NCBI GenBank assembly: GCA_034696485.1
Contig: JAQIWT010001290.1
Coordinates: 1 to 11,489 of the forward strand
DNA length: 11,489 bases
Direction: 5' to 3'
Origin: Isohypsibius dastychi
Taxonomy: Eukaryota; Tardigrada; Eutardigrada; Parachela; Isohypsibiidae
The position numbers and the translations under genes were made by a program. The notes under the pieces are model-generated. The model had not been told where the DNA came from, searched no databases, and worked only from the letters and a program-made list of their open reading frames with translations. How positions within the stretch are numbered: position 1 is the stretch's first letter; each line of letters begins with the position of its first letter. Of this stretch, positions 1 to 8,213 are shown in pieces.

Positions 1-4
1 CCAC

Positions 5-20
5 GGGGGGGGTGGGTGGG
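5..20 (+). repeat. G-quadruplex-type G-run cluster
   Basis: An eight-G run is followed by two GGG runs, each separated by a single T. This gives four potential G-tracts with one-base loops. It fits the usual quadruplex pattern. Its role is unknown, and it lies at the very edge of the window. Confidence 0.5.
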
Positions 21-1421
21 ATCGAAGAGCGACCATACCCTTGGGGGACTGCATTCCCCTTTTGAAGTGAGATGTGCCAGTTCGATTCGATGAGGTTAAG
101 GGTGGCGTTACCGGTTTCTCGAAGAAGAAGAAATGACGTTGGGCGAAGAGTTGTGGGCGAGAAAAAAGGCCATAACGTTCCGAAATAAGTGAGGTATGAT
201 GTGTCTTTCTGCAATACCCATTCACCCAAAGACACGCGGTATGGAACATCACGCCTGCATCAACAAGCAATGCGAATGATCTGCGTTATTGATGCTTAAT
301 GTTGATGATGCTGGGTAGTATTATCAATGGTGAAACGTCACTCCAAACGTAAAAGGGAATAACTAGTCTATATGTTGACGATGCTAGCGTTGACTAATCA
401 AAGTATATGACACGGACAGAAGGGCGGGTAGGGTTGGTGTCCGACCGCATATCATAGACGACTTCGCGTCTTCTTATTGGTATACTAGTAGTGTGACCCA
501 GATAAGACCTCTCACTCCCCCCTGCCATGTAACTTATCACGCGCAATCGCATGTGTGCGAGATGAGCAAATCCCAAAATTCAAATAAAAAGAAAAGGATA
601 TGAGAGTAATCTTACAAATAGATTATATCTACGCAACATAGTGTATATATATGACTCATGTTTTATTATATTTTTTTTTAGGTAGGATTGGAATACCTTA
701 TTTTCTCCGATATATAGCTAACTTAGTAGTAAATAAAGTAGTGCAGGCGAATAGTGCGAGAGACTTCCTAAACCGATGGACTGGCAATTCTTATGGATTG
801 TTATCCTTCGCGAAAGTGCTATATAATTATCCTCTCTTGAGACATACGACAGTCAGTTTGATGGCCATCATCCTATGTCAAACGTCCTCGGGTCTTTTAT
901 CTCTATTAGTAAAGCAATTAATCTCTCCACTTTACGCGTCATATATAACGTCATACTGTAGGAGCAGGAATGCGCACACAAAACACGGCACAATTATGTT
1001 CTTCGTCGGGTGTATGAGAATGGCCACATTTCCCTCTTCCTGCTTACCACAGCAATGGCCTCGCAGCCTCGATGCGATTTGCTTTTACAAAAAGCGACAT
1101 CATCCCCGTCTTAAATAAGTCATTTCTGTTAGCCCCTCCTTCCCATAATCAAAGTTATTCCTCATGAATTCGTATGTCAGGAAAGCATTCATCATGCAAC
1201 GTCTTCGAAAGGGAGCAATTACCAAATATCCGGGGCCTCCGCCACCTGGCATATCATTATTGAAACAATATAGAAAATAAGAGGTATATACGTTGCGAAC
1301 GCACATCGCTGTGCAGCTAGTCGTATCACAGTACTGGTCACAATTTAGGGGAAGGTGATGATGTCTTGAAAGGCACGACGACGAATGTTCACCACGAAGA
1401 ATTATCAAGTCGATTCTAGAC

Positions 1422-1427
1422 TTTATT
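1422..1427 (-). promoter_or_regulatory. Poly(A) signal AATAAA for the WW-domain membrane gene
   Basis: The minus strand reads AATAAA 13 bases after the TAA stop at 1441-1443. It is the canonical hexamer, placed just beyond the stop that the spliced model predicts. That supports the gene ending here and not at the earlier ORF stop at 1583. The 3' UTR would be short. Confidence 0.45.
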
Positions 1428-1440
1428 TTTAAAAGGCCGA

Positions 1441-3106
1441 TTATTTCGAATCCTCTCGTAAAGATGCAGACGGCATCACTGTGGCGTGCATCTTCGCTTT
1501 GAACATCGGTAAGGGTGGAAACCACGACGTCTCGCCTGTCTTGACATTGAAGAAATAGGCTACGGCAGATTTGACAACATCGTTAGTTCCTCAATCTCGA
1601 TATACGTTGAAGAGTCAACTTGTGAAACGTACGGATGTTGTATCGAGGGTCTACATGCTTTTCCCAATCGGCTAAAGTCAGGTCCACCGGCTCCTCGTCG
1701 ATAGGCTTGGCATTCTTAGGACTATCACCAAGGCTTCTATCCGATTCCTCTAGGGGGCGCTTGATGGTCCTGCGATTCTTAAGCGAAGATCTATTGTCGC
1801 CAGCACCGGCTGCCGCAGTCGGTGACCCTGCGTGATCGAGTGCGTCAAGATCATGTTTGGCATCGTAGTTTGCAGCTGCGACAGCATCCTCGTCCACTAT
1901 ATCTGGAAGAGCCTTTGGCTCAGGCTGGCGTGAAACCCATCGTCGCACGAGAACAATTGCGTACAGAAACAGAAAGAATAATCCAACAATGACTGAAGCG
2001 ATCACAATGATGCTATTGTCGGCAGGGGCGGCAGTTAGGCCTGGCCAAGTCACGATGCTCGGCTCATACGACGTGATGTCGACCGAAGGGTCAGGGTCGT
2101 TCAAGTCCACTGGATTTCGACCAGGATCGTCGATGGCATAATGGATCGTAACCGCCTCAAGGGAAGATGTTGTCACGTTGACGATGCTGGCTGGACGATA
2201 GATGCGAAGGTTGTTGATAAATCTCACCATCTCAGAAGGATAGCTCTTGACTGTTCCCTTGGTCTTACAGTTCGACTCATCGGGACTTTCGAAGTTGACC
2301 AACATCTCCGCGGTCACAGTCGACTCCGATAAAGCGAAGCAAGCGAGCTGAGTGATCTTCACGCTTTGGATGTTGGTCTGCAACTCAATGACCAGAATGA
2401 TTCGAAAAGTGTCGCCCGCTGCGTTTGAATACGAGTACGCACCATCTGGAGTACCCTCTGACACATTTGTGTAACTGTTGCTTAAAGAACTGATTGTGAT
2501 AACATCTGGTCGTCGGAAAGTGATGTTTCCACCCGGCATGCCCAGGACATTCAGAGTGTATCCAACAGGATTCGGATCGAACACAACATTCCCTCCTCCA
2601 AAGTCATAGCCGAGCGCGTATAGAAACGAAGGCACTGCAGGCAATGATCTATTTTTAGCGTCGCTTGATCGATAAACAGTGTTTCCATTTGAACATGACC
2701 CGTCCGGATTGGCCACTACATTGAGGTCGCAAAGTCCGCTGAAGAAGTTACTAGCTGGCACGAATCGAATATTAGCAAAACCCGTCAATGAATCACCATC
2801 AATCACCTGCCCATTTGTGATCGCCACCCCTGCCATGGTCTGCAGGCGACCGGCTGAAGCCGATGGCAGCGACGAGATGCGATATCTCCATTGTGCCTTG
2901 ACGTTACTCGAATTAGTGTTGTTTCCCTGCAAAACGATTGTTTTCGCCACATCCCGAGGAGTATTCGCGACGCACGGTCCCAGCTGACCTGACTGTGAGA
3001 TACACCCTGTTACCGAGTCTACTGCGACCGCTGCACTTGCGTGGAGAACCAGGTACAGCGCGACAAGACCGGCAGCCAGCATTCCCTTGGCCCCGAATCG
3101 CGTCAT
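1441..3106 (-). CDS. Type I membrane protein: cadherin-like ectodomain and cytosolic WW domain (two exons)
   Basis: Spliced model complement(1441..1559, 1633..3106), 530 residues. The start is the ATG at 3104-3106 (A at -3); the frame extends a few codons further upstream only through a GTG. Residues 1-28 form a signal peptide. Residues 45-125 match the pattern of a cadherin-like/tandem-95 module: a 'TP' start, then YRISSLP, G-x-LQT, GVAIT-x-GQVI and RFVPASNF-x-SG. The ectodomain carries several N-x-S/T sequons and paired cysteines. A single transmembrane helix spans about 365-387, followed by RRW and a 140-residue acidic/basic tail. The tail ends in a WW domain (about 479-509): W481, D486, Y489, aromatic Y493-F494-F495, N496, T499, W504, P506-P507. 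W481 and W504 are 23 apart, as is usual for the family. WW domains bind proline-rich ligands such as PPxY, so this is probably a surface protein with a docking tail. Its ligands are unknown. The architecture is visible in the sequence; the function is inferred. Confidence 0.85.
1560..1632 (-). other. Spliceosomal intron, 73 nt, interrupting the WW domain
   Basis: Read on the minus strand, the intron begins GTACGT (1632 down to 1627), has a fungal-type branch site ACTAACG about 23 bases before the end, and ends CCGTAG (1560). Its length is 1 modulo 3. Exon 1 ends with one base of a codon (C after ATC), and exon 2 supplies two bases to make CCC. The joined frame then reads straight through the second half of a WW domain. 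Unspliced RNA would end at the TAA at 1583 with 17 unrelated residues and a broken WW domain. The evidence is splice signals plus domain completion; no transcript data are available. Confidence 0.9.
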
Positions 3107-3873
3107 TTTCAAACACACAAAACGAAGAGTTTAAGCACGCCTAACTCAAAAAGACTGGGCGAACAACGTCTGTGTCGCCCTTCGTTCCCGCCGTGACTTT
3201 ATTCGCAGCTGATCCTGCGTGCCGTCTCTGGTTGAATTCTGTGGCAGGGTTGGCGCAATTCCGGGCTGTTTATCGACTCAATTGCCTTCTGATAGACTCG
3301 CGGTCGCTCGTCTCTCGCCCGCTTTACGTTTGTCAAAATCCCACTCACGCTTTAGTTCAGCCCGCGTTTATTCGCTCACTACGAGAGTGGCCGTTTAAAT
3401 TACGATCCAACCGACGTAGAGAACTTTCTGAGTGTATAACTAAGTGTAGAAAGCAGGTAAGGCTCGGAACAGCCTATATGATGTATAAACTTTAGAAATT
3501 ATATGGCGCGCATGGCTGCGGAAATCTCTTTGTTATTAGTTTCTACAATTATATCTAAAAGTATGGTATTTATGTTGGAAACAATTACACATGCGCCACG
3601 ATAAGCTCCGCTGCCTAACAGCCCCCATCGCATTCTTTTCAGGGGGGGAGAACCATTGTTATGATAATGATGGCAACAGATGTAATAAACTTAGATAGAG
3701 CAGCAATTATTGTATCGTCATCTGCCTCGCTACTAGATCAAGCTTGTCCCCGTGTCTGCAAATATCGTATCCATCTCCGAAAGGAATCGTCGCATCGTGC
3801 TTCCGCGTGTCCAACAATGACATCTCATTCATCCTTTGCAAGCATCATGACATTTGAGCATGTCTCAGGTCAG
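3107..3873. other. Intergenic region: promoter/5' leader of the WW gene and 3' flank of the glycosyltransferase gene
   Basis: No supported gene was found. The end near 3107 should carry the promoter and 5' leader of the minus-strand WW gene. The end near 3873 is the 3' flank of the minus-strand glycosyltransferase-like gene. Plus-strand frames at 3172-3495 and 3661-3921 have no recognisable domain; the latter overlaps the neighbouring CDS in antisense. A single seven-G run occurs near 3642-3650. I saw no tRNA and no strong hairpin. I could not pick a TATA box or a canonical poly(A) hexamer for either gene with any confidence. Confidence 0.5.
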
Positions 3874-6060
3874 TCACTTCTTGAAGAACTTTTTGAATGG
3901 ACTGCATTGCTTGCTCAATGAATCTATCATAATAGGTCTAGGTGACCCTGATTTGCGGGCACGTACAAAATCAAAGTCCTCAACATGTCCTTTCACGTGG
4001 CATGGACCATTTAGTCTTGAGTGTACGATGGCAACCTCGACACGGACCATAGGTCGGTCTTCCGCCAGCCACCCCGATGATCGGTCAGCACTTTGGTAGA
4101 AGATCTGAGGCGGAAGTGGTCGCTGCCACCATCGACCTTGACTGTCCCGTAATATCGTAGAAAAACCTGCTCCGGCAGCAACCAGATTAAGAAAGTTGTC
4201 CGAGTTCAGTTTCGGTGGTACAAACCATTTAGGGTCCCTAGAACGATCTCGTACGTACGGTACTTGTCCATCGAGTGATTTGCCCCCTTGAAATCTTGCT
4301 AGCACTGTCGCATACTCGAATGGTGCGACTGCCATTGCATCTTCCACCCTCCCCAGTTGCGCGAGTCTCTTCATGGTCGCGGAATCCTTTTCATCCGACG
4401 TCACAAAGAAAAGTCTGCCCGTTGTTTCATCCATGACCGTACCTCCCAATCTGACCTGTGAGCCAATAATACAAACAGTGACATTTGGGGCTCCTAGGAC
4501 AGCATTCGATGTACCAACCTCGTCGAGGATGCCATTGCTTGGCCGCGTCAACGCTCGGTCCAGCTTTGATGGCGGAGTGAATCGAAAGAAATCTCGCCCC
4601 CGCTTCGTGTTTTTCACAGCAGTGAACGTCCCGCTTGAGTATCCCATCATGGAGCTTGCTGGAGCATCACGATCGATGATGGTCGCTGCAAATGTTGTCA
4701 CGTCGTGGCGAAGAAGATCGTGACCGTAGTCTGAAAACGAACCCAACACGCGACCAGGAAAAGCGTCTGAATCGCCCCAAGCCCAATGAGTAAAATTTTC
4801 TTCCGGGAGGAACTGGTCGAAGATTGCACCAAAGAGCCATCTAAAGTCACACAACGACCATCCTAATGCATATTGAAAATGATCTTTTATGCTCGGGACT
4901 AACACATCCGCCCTGGAATGGATAAAATGCGTCAGATTCCCCTTGCTCACTTCATCGAATTGCGAAACAACTTTAATTCGCTTCCTCAACGACTCTGGAA
5001 TGGCCGTATTGTAAGTCTCTCGAAAGCTCTCGGATGATTCTTCCTCTACCATCAGCATAGCAGTAATGCGAGTATCCGACTGGGCGAACGCTTTGGCGAC
5101 ATCATACAGTTGAATTGGGGGTGGTTTCGACCCAGCCCAGACAATCAATACCGCAAGTGTCACTGGAGCTTCTGCGCGAACCTTTTGCACGTGCTCGACG
5201 ATAGCATATCTCACCGATCCATAAAGCGCGTTCATATGAACTCGCGCATTCTGGTGTATTGAAACGATTCGTCGAGAGACTGAACACTGATTTATGGAGG
5301 AACCTGTAAAGAGCCTGCTAAAAGAGGAAGGCAATTCATCCTCAACATGCACTCGTCCAAGAGTGGTGCTCGAGTGTGATGTTACACGAACATCATAATC
5401 CCCATTAGTGTTGTCTGCTTCCGTGACTACGGTAACGTCGACCCCCAAACCGACTGGAAAACTTTCCTCTTTACGGAGTAATACGGCAATTTCATCAAGA
5501 AGTACGCCGACTTGAGTGCCCTTAAATTCACCAACGTCCACTTGGATGACAAATTTCGCGATGGAAAGGTCACGCTTGCATATTGAATCCTCGCTGACGT
5601 TCACTGGGCTTTGTGTCAGACAAGCTGAGGTATTGGCTATTGGACTTGCAGATTGAGCTTTGCTGGTGCGTAAATCCACGATGCCGCTCGCACAAATGGC
5701 CACATCTTTAGGTGACCATCCAGATCGATCCTCTCTCGCCACGGCAGTACAGTCGTCCCATCGGCAACGTAAACCTGATTGGATCCAATGCATCGCTGAT
5801 ACCTGCTTTCGGGGTGAGAAAAGCTTGTCAGACACTTTGAGACCCCCCGGATTTGATACCGCCCCCTGATATGCCTGCTGATGCCCGGGATGCGCGTTGG
5901 ATTCAGCCGCTGCAAATCTTTCCCATGCGAAAGTTACGACAAATACGTTCACAGTGGCGATCAATGCGAGAAGAACAAACAGCATGAACACGGTCGAGAG
6001 CGTCCACTTGTCACCCGGCCCTGATGCATTGCTTCGTCTAGGTTGCGGCGGCAAACGCAT
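3874..6060 (-). CDS. Type II membrane protein with DUF6625-like glycosyltransferase core
   Basis: 728 residues, single ORF, TGA stop. The ATG at 6058-6060 is chosen (A at -3); two more codons upstream are open only through a GTG. Residues 1-18 are a short, basic, proline-rich cytosolic tip. About 19-46 is one long hydrophobic signal anchor, typical of Golgi glycosyltransferases. A lumenal stem with cysteines and sequons (N143, N154) follows. The recognisable core is about 366-480. It holds a TH-F-x-HSRADVLVP stretch, W401-S-L-CDF with F410-GAIFD, and then HWAWGDSDAF, whose D430-S-D432 looks like the metal/nucleotide-sugar DxD of a GT-A fold. Spacing and wording match the DUF6625 family, where a 'LCDF...F' segment precedes a 'GD-x-D' segment. 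The likely role is sugar transfer onto glycoproteins or wall polysaccharide in the Golgi; donor and acceptor cannot be told. Residues about 50-300 and the basic C-terminus (KKFFKK) have no match I know. The family call is from memory of the motif, not from a search. Confidence 0.8.
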   Translation of the reverse strand: MRLPPQPRRSNASGPGDKWTLSTVFMLFVLLALIATVNVFVVTFAWERFAAAESNAHPGHQQAYQGAVSNPGGLKVSDKLFSPRKQVSAMHWIQSGLRCRWDDCTAVAREDRSGWSPKDVAICASGIVDLRTSKAQSASPIANTSACLTQSPVNVSEDSICKRDLSIAKFVIQVDVGEFKGTQVGVLLDEIAVLLRKEESFPVGLGVDVTVVTEADNTNGDYDVRVTSHSSTTLGRVHVEDELPSSFSRLFTGSSINQCSVSRRIVSIHQNARVHMNALYGSVRYAIVEHVQKVRAEAPVTLAVLIVWAGSKPPPIQLYDVAKAFAQSDTRITAMLMVEEESSESFRETYNTAIPESLRKRIKVVSQFDEVSKGNLTHFIHSRADVLVPSIKDHFQYALGWSLCDFRWLFGAIFDQFLPEENFTHWAWGDSDAFPGRVLGSFSDYGHDLLRHDVTTFAATIIDRDAPASSMMGYSSGTFTAVKNTKRGRDFFRFTPPSKLDRALTRPSNGILDEVGTSNAVLGAPNVTVCIIGSQVRLGGTVMDETTGRLFFVTSDEKDSATMKRLAQLGRVEDAMAVAPFEYATVLARFQGGKSLDGQVPYVRDRSRDPKWFVPPKLNSDNFLNLVAAGAGFSTILRDSQGRWWQRPLPPQIFYQSADRSSGWLAEDRPMVRVEVAIVHSRLNGPCHVKGHVEDFDFVRARKSGSPRPIMIDSLSKQCSPFKKFFKK

Positions 6061-7051
6061 TCTCACCCTGCTACAGAACGCCGCTTAAACCAGACCGTTA
6101 CGCGCGTCTCAAATCTCACACTCGACCAGAAAGTCACTCGCGGCTAGTCTCGGCCGCGAACGCTAAGGACCAACAAGAGCTCCTCAGTCAGACCAGCTTC
6201 GTGGCCATTAGACCGAAGACGACATTGACGCAAACAAGAACAGGTCACAAGGAACGTGGTCGTGGATGGCGAGTGAAACCCGCGGTCACTTGCGCCCCCA
6301 ATAGGTATCGGCTCGCGACCGTCCAGTCGCTTTAAGAGTGTCGATGCCCCTTTCGAAGAACGAGATTTCGAAACGCTTCTTGTCTCGCTTCTTTTTCAAC
6401 CGACGACTCAACTCCTTTGCGCTTTGAGATCAGACGCCCACGAGCGACCAGTGTTGACGAGACGCACTTTGCTTGCTACGCGCTTTCAAACCCAGGTAAT
6501 AAAAGTTACACACCAAGGTATATATATAACTCAATTTCTTTTTTTAAAATAACAAATCTGATTCATTTTAAAAAATTTGCTCATCGAGGGCGGTCCAAAG
6601 CGACTTATGGACGTGCGCATGGGCCAAGAGGTCGATCCAGTCCATGCATGACAATTCATTGGGTTTGACCTAATTGGATTGACTCTGACGTTAAGGTAAT
6701 TCTAAAGCGGCTTTGCGATGCCCTTATTTGTAAAAAATGCCATGATGCGAGAGAGACTAAGCAACAAAACATCCACCACATGCGAAAGTAGACAGGGGCC
6801 AAATATGATCCATCCACGCTCCATGTCTGTCATTTGACAAAGTAAATCTCATCGTTCGACTGACCCTGTTGGGACCCTGAACTTTGATGGCAACCCATTA
6901 TCCAAACACTCCGAGTTGGGATCTGGGAAGTACGTCTATGCAGAACTGCTCACCGCCGAACGGGCTACTATCGAGGCACAAGCTTTGAGAAGGGCTACCA
7001 CGATGTTCGAACCGAATCGACTTGGGGCCCTTGGCAATGGTGGCAGTGTAA
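6061..7051. other. Intergenic region: promoter/leader of the glycosyltransferase-like gene and 3' flank of the YJU2-like gene
   Basis: No supported gene was found. The part next to 6061 is the 5' flank of the minus-strand glycosyltransferase-like gene. The part next to 7051 is the 3' flank of the YJU2-like gene. Around 6519-6580 there is an AT-rich block with a TATATATA run (6519-6528) and an inverted repeat. The 83-codon plus-strand frame at 6417-6668 runs through this low-complexity block and has no domain. At 7003-7013 the motif GTTCGAACC resembles a tRNA T-loop, but no T-stem or acceptor stem can be formed. Confidence 0.5.
6540..6575. repeat. AT-rich inverted repeat (11-bp arms, 14-nt loop)
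   Basis: The left arm 6540-6550 (TTTTTTAAAAT) and the right arm 6565-6575 (ATTTTAAAAAA) are perfect reverse complements around a 14-base loop. It sits just after a TATATATA run. It could form a cruciform or weak hairpin, but in AT-rich DNA such a match can also arise by composition. Confidence 0.5.
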
Positions 7052-7885
7052 TCAGTCATCATCATCGTCCGCATACGGCACGAAACTGAGGGTCTTCGGC
7101 TTCTTGGCGATACGCTGCAATGTGATTTGCGGCTCAGGCTCTTCTTTTTTTTCTGCCGGTAAGGAACGTTCGAGTGACTTCACGAGAGCGCCTGACTCGA
7201 TTGTAGAAGTAGACAACGACGAATCCGCAGGTCGTTGCATCCCCATCTCTCGTTTTCTCGCCCTGAACGCAGCCAGTTCAAGCTCTTCATTGGCATCTAA
7301 ATCAAGAGACTGAGACGTCGGCATCTCCGCGCCGTTGCGCGACATAAGTGCCTTTGCCGCAGTAACCCTTGCTTGGCTGTTCCGCAGCTCGAGTTCCAAA
7401 TCGCGATTAATGTCCATCTCGCGTTTTGTCTCCAACGCTCGTGCCTCCAACGCCTTAATGGGATCTAAGTTGGTGTCAACTGCGATGTCATCTTCCTTTC
7501 CTGACAATGGGACAAAGTTGCCAGCGCTTGTGGTGTTCTCCCGCGCGCCGGACACCATCACAAAGCCTGCGGTCTGGGGGTCGGTCCTATATACAATAGG
7601 ACTAGAACACCGTTCGCACCTAAAATGGAATCGAATGATCTTCGTACCCAGATAGTCTGGGTCTACACCCTCCTCTTTTTTGCCGTTGAATTTGCGACCG
7701 CGGTACATGTACGTATTGCAATTTGAGCAGCACACGTTGAAGGGCAACATTATTCGAACCGAGTCCAACTTTTTTTTCGCCGTTTTGCCATTCTTGTGTT
7801 TCCGCTCCTTTGCCGTCACAGCCTTCAGGACTCTGTGGTCAAAGTCCGGGGGCATATACTTTGACTGTACTTTGCGTTCCGCCAT
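7052..7885 (-). CDS. YJU2: YJU2/CCDC94-type splicing factor (CWC16 family)
   Basis: 277 residues from the ATG at 7883-7885, which has an excellent context (A at -3, G at +4). The frame is open 13 codons further, but only from a TTG. The start MAERKVQSKYMPPDFD is the family's N-terminal signature (S/AERK...KYYPPDFD). A four-cysteine zinc-binding pair follows: C53-x2-C56 and C90-x2-C93. Between them are YRGRKFNGKKEE and YLG-x4-RFHFRC, and after them VYRTDP and SGARENT. This pattern fits YJU2/CCDC94 and not the CCDC130 branch. YJU2 acts in the nucleus at the catalytic spliceosome, where its N-terminus helps position the branch helix for the first transesterification. Residues about 141-180 are a charged helix (DPIKALEARALETKREMD) likely to be a coiled coil. 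The tail ends in five aspartates. There is a lysine-rich insertion at about 21-40. The 277-residue length is within the family's range. Confidence 0.95.
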   Translation of the reverse strand: MAERKVQSKYMPPDFDHRVLKAVTAKERKHKNGKTAKKKLDSVRIMLPFNVCCSNCNTYMYRGRKFNGKKEEGVDPDYLGTKIIRFHFRCERCSSPIVYRTDPQTAGFVMVSGARENTTSAGNFVPLSGKEDDIAVDTNLDPIKALEARALETKREMDINRDLELELRNSQARVTAAKALMSRNGAEMPTSQSLDLDANEELELAAFRARKREMGMQRPADSSLSTSTIESGALVKSLERSLPAEKKEEPEPQITLQRIAKKPKTLSFVPYADDDDD

Positions 7886-8063
7886 TTTTACAAACTCTTT
7901 TGATTGTGCGAGGACGGTGTTCAAAGGTTCAAAGGCATTCGGATTCGGAAGGAGATGAACGTTCGTCTCGCCCGCAGAGCATCCGAAATTCTGCTCGTGT
8001 CGTAAACAGGACCGCGTCCAAGTCTTCTTGTCTCTCCTTAAATCGAAGGGATTCCGCAGCTCA

Positions 8064-8080
8064 CTCTCTCTCTCTCTCTC
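8064..8080 (+). repeat. (CT)n microsatellite
   Basis: Seventeen bases of uninterrupted alternating C and T, about 180 bases upstream of the YJU2-like ATG. It lies in the shared divergent region, so it may be part of a promoter or leader. No function can be shown. Confidence 0.85.
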
Positions 8081-8193
8081 GACCTCGTTCGATCGTCCAC
8101 CAAAGAGAGCTCATCAAGTCTTGTGTGTAACAAAGCGAGGATCGTACAACACATCGCTTTCGGGTTGTCCAGAGAAGACCCTCCACGCCTCGC

Positions 8194-8213
8194 TCGTCTC
8201 GTCTCGTCTCGTC
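8194..8213 (+). repeat. Short tandem repeat, four copies of TCGTC
   Basis: Four exact head-to-tail copies of the 5-bp unit TCGTC (equivalently CTCGT or GTCTC). It sits about 115 bases beyond the CT run, on the side away from the YJU2-like gene. Likely replication slippage in a pyrimidine-rich leader or promoter. Confidence 0.85.

Larger units (their letters stand above)
1..1440. other. Gene-poor AT-rich intergenic region
   Basis: No supported gene was found. The stretch holds a G-run cluster at 5-20 and an AT-rich centre (about 560-960) with a TATA-like run at 643-652. The longest ORF is 155 codons on the plus strand (651-1118). Its translation has hydrophobic stretches but no domain I recognise, and part of its length can be put down to local base composition. 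A 141-codon minus-strand frame (1100-1525) overlaps the real second exon of the neighbouring gene in a different frame and is a shadow. The end nearest 1440 is the 3' flank of the minus-strand WW gene and carries its likely poly(A) signal. Confidence 0.6.

Noticed and set aside
299-388. Two similar 17-mers ATGTTGATGATGCTGGG and ATGTTGACGATGCTAGC
   Set aside because: They are short, have mismatches, and a similar string also occurs by chance in the WW gene near 2176. Not enough to call a repeat.
1100-1525. 141-codon minus-strand frame as a separate gene
   Set aside because: It starts at a GTG, reads exon 2 of the WW gene in the wrong frame, and its composition is unlike a protein. The WW-completing frame in the same place explains the sequence better.
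1583-1632. A 14-nt deletion or frameshift (1619-1632) leading to an acidic tail DSSTYIEIEELT
   Set aside because: It restores a protein-like frame, but 14 nt is too short for an intron. The 73-nt intron with the same donor has branch and acceptor signals and completes a WW domain, so that apparent acidic tail lies inside the intron.
4373-4723. 116-codon plus-strand frame
   Set aside because: It is antisense to the well-supported glycosyltransferase-like CDS and has no domain of its own.
7001-7020. tRNA T-loop-like motif GTTCGAACC
   Set aside because: No 5-bp T-stem, anticodon arm or acceptor stem can be built on either strand.
7335-7655. 106-codon plus-strand frame
   Set aside because: Antisense shadow of the YJU2-like gene.
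7886-7924. Thirteen extra N-terminal codons for the YJU2-like protein
   Set aside because: They start only at TTG. The ATG at 7885 has an ideal context and begins exactly at the conserved family N-terminus.
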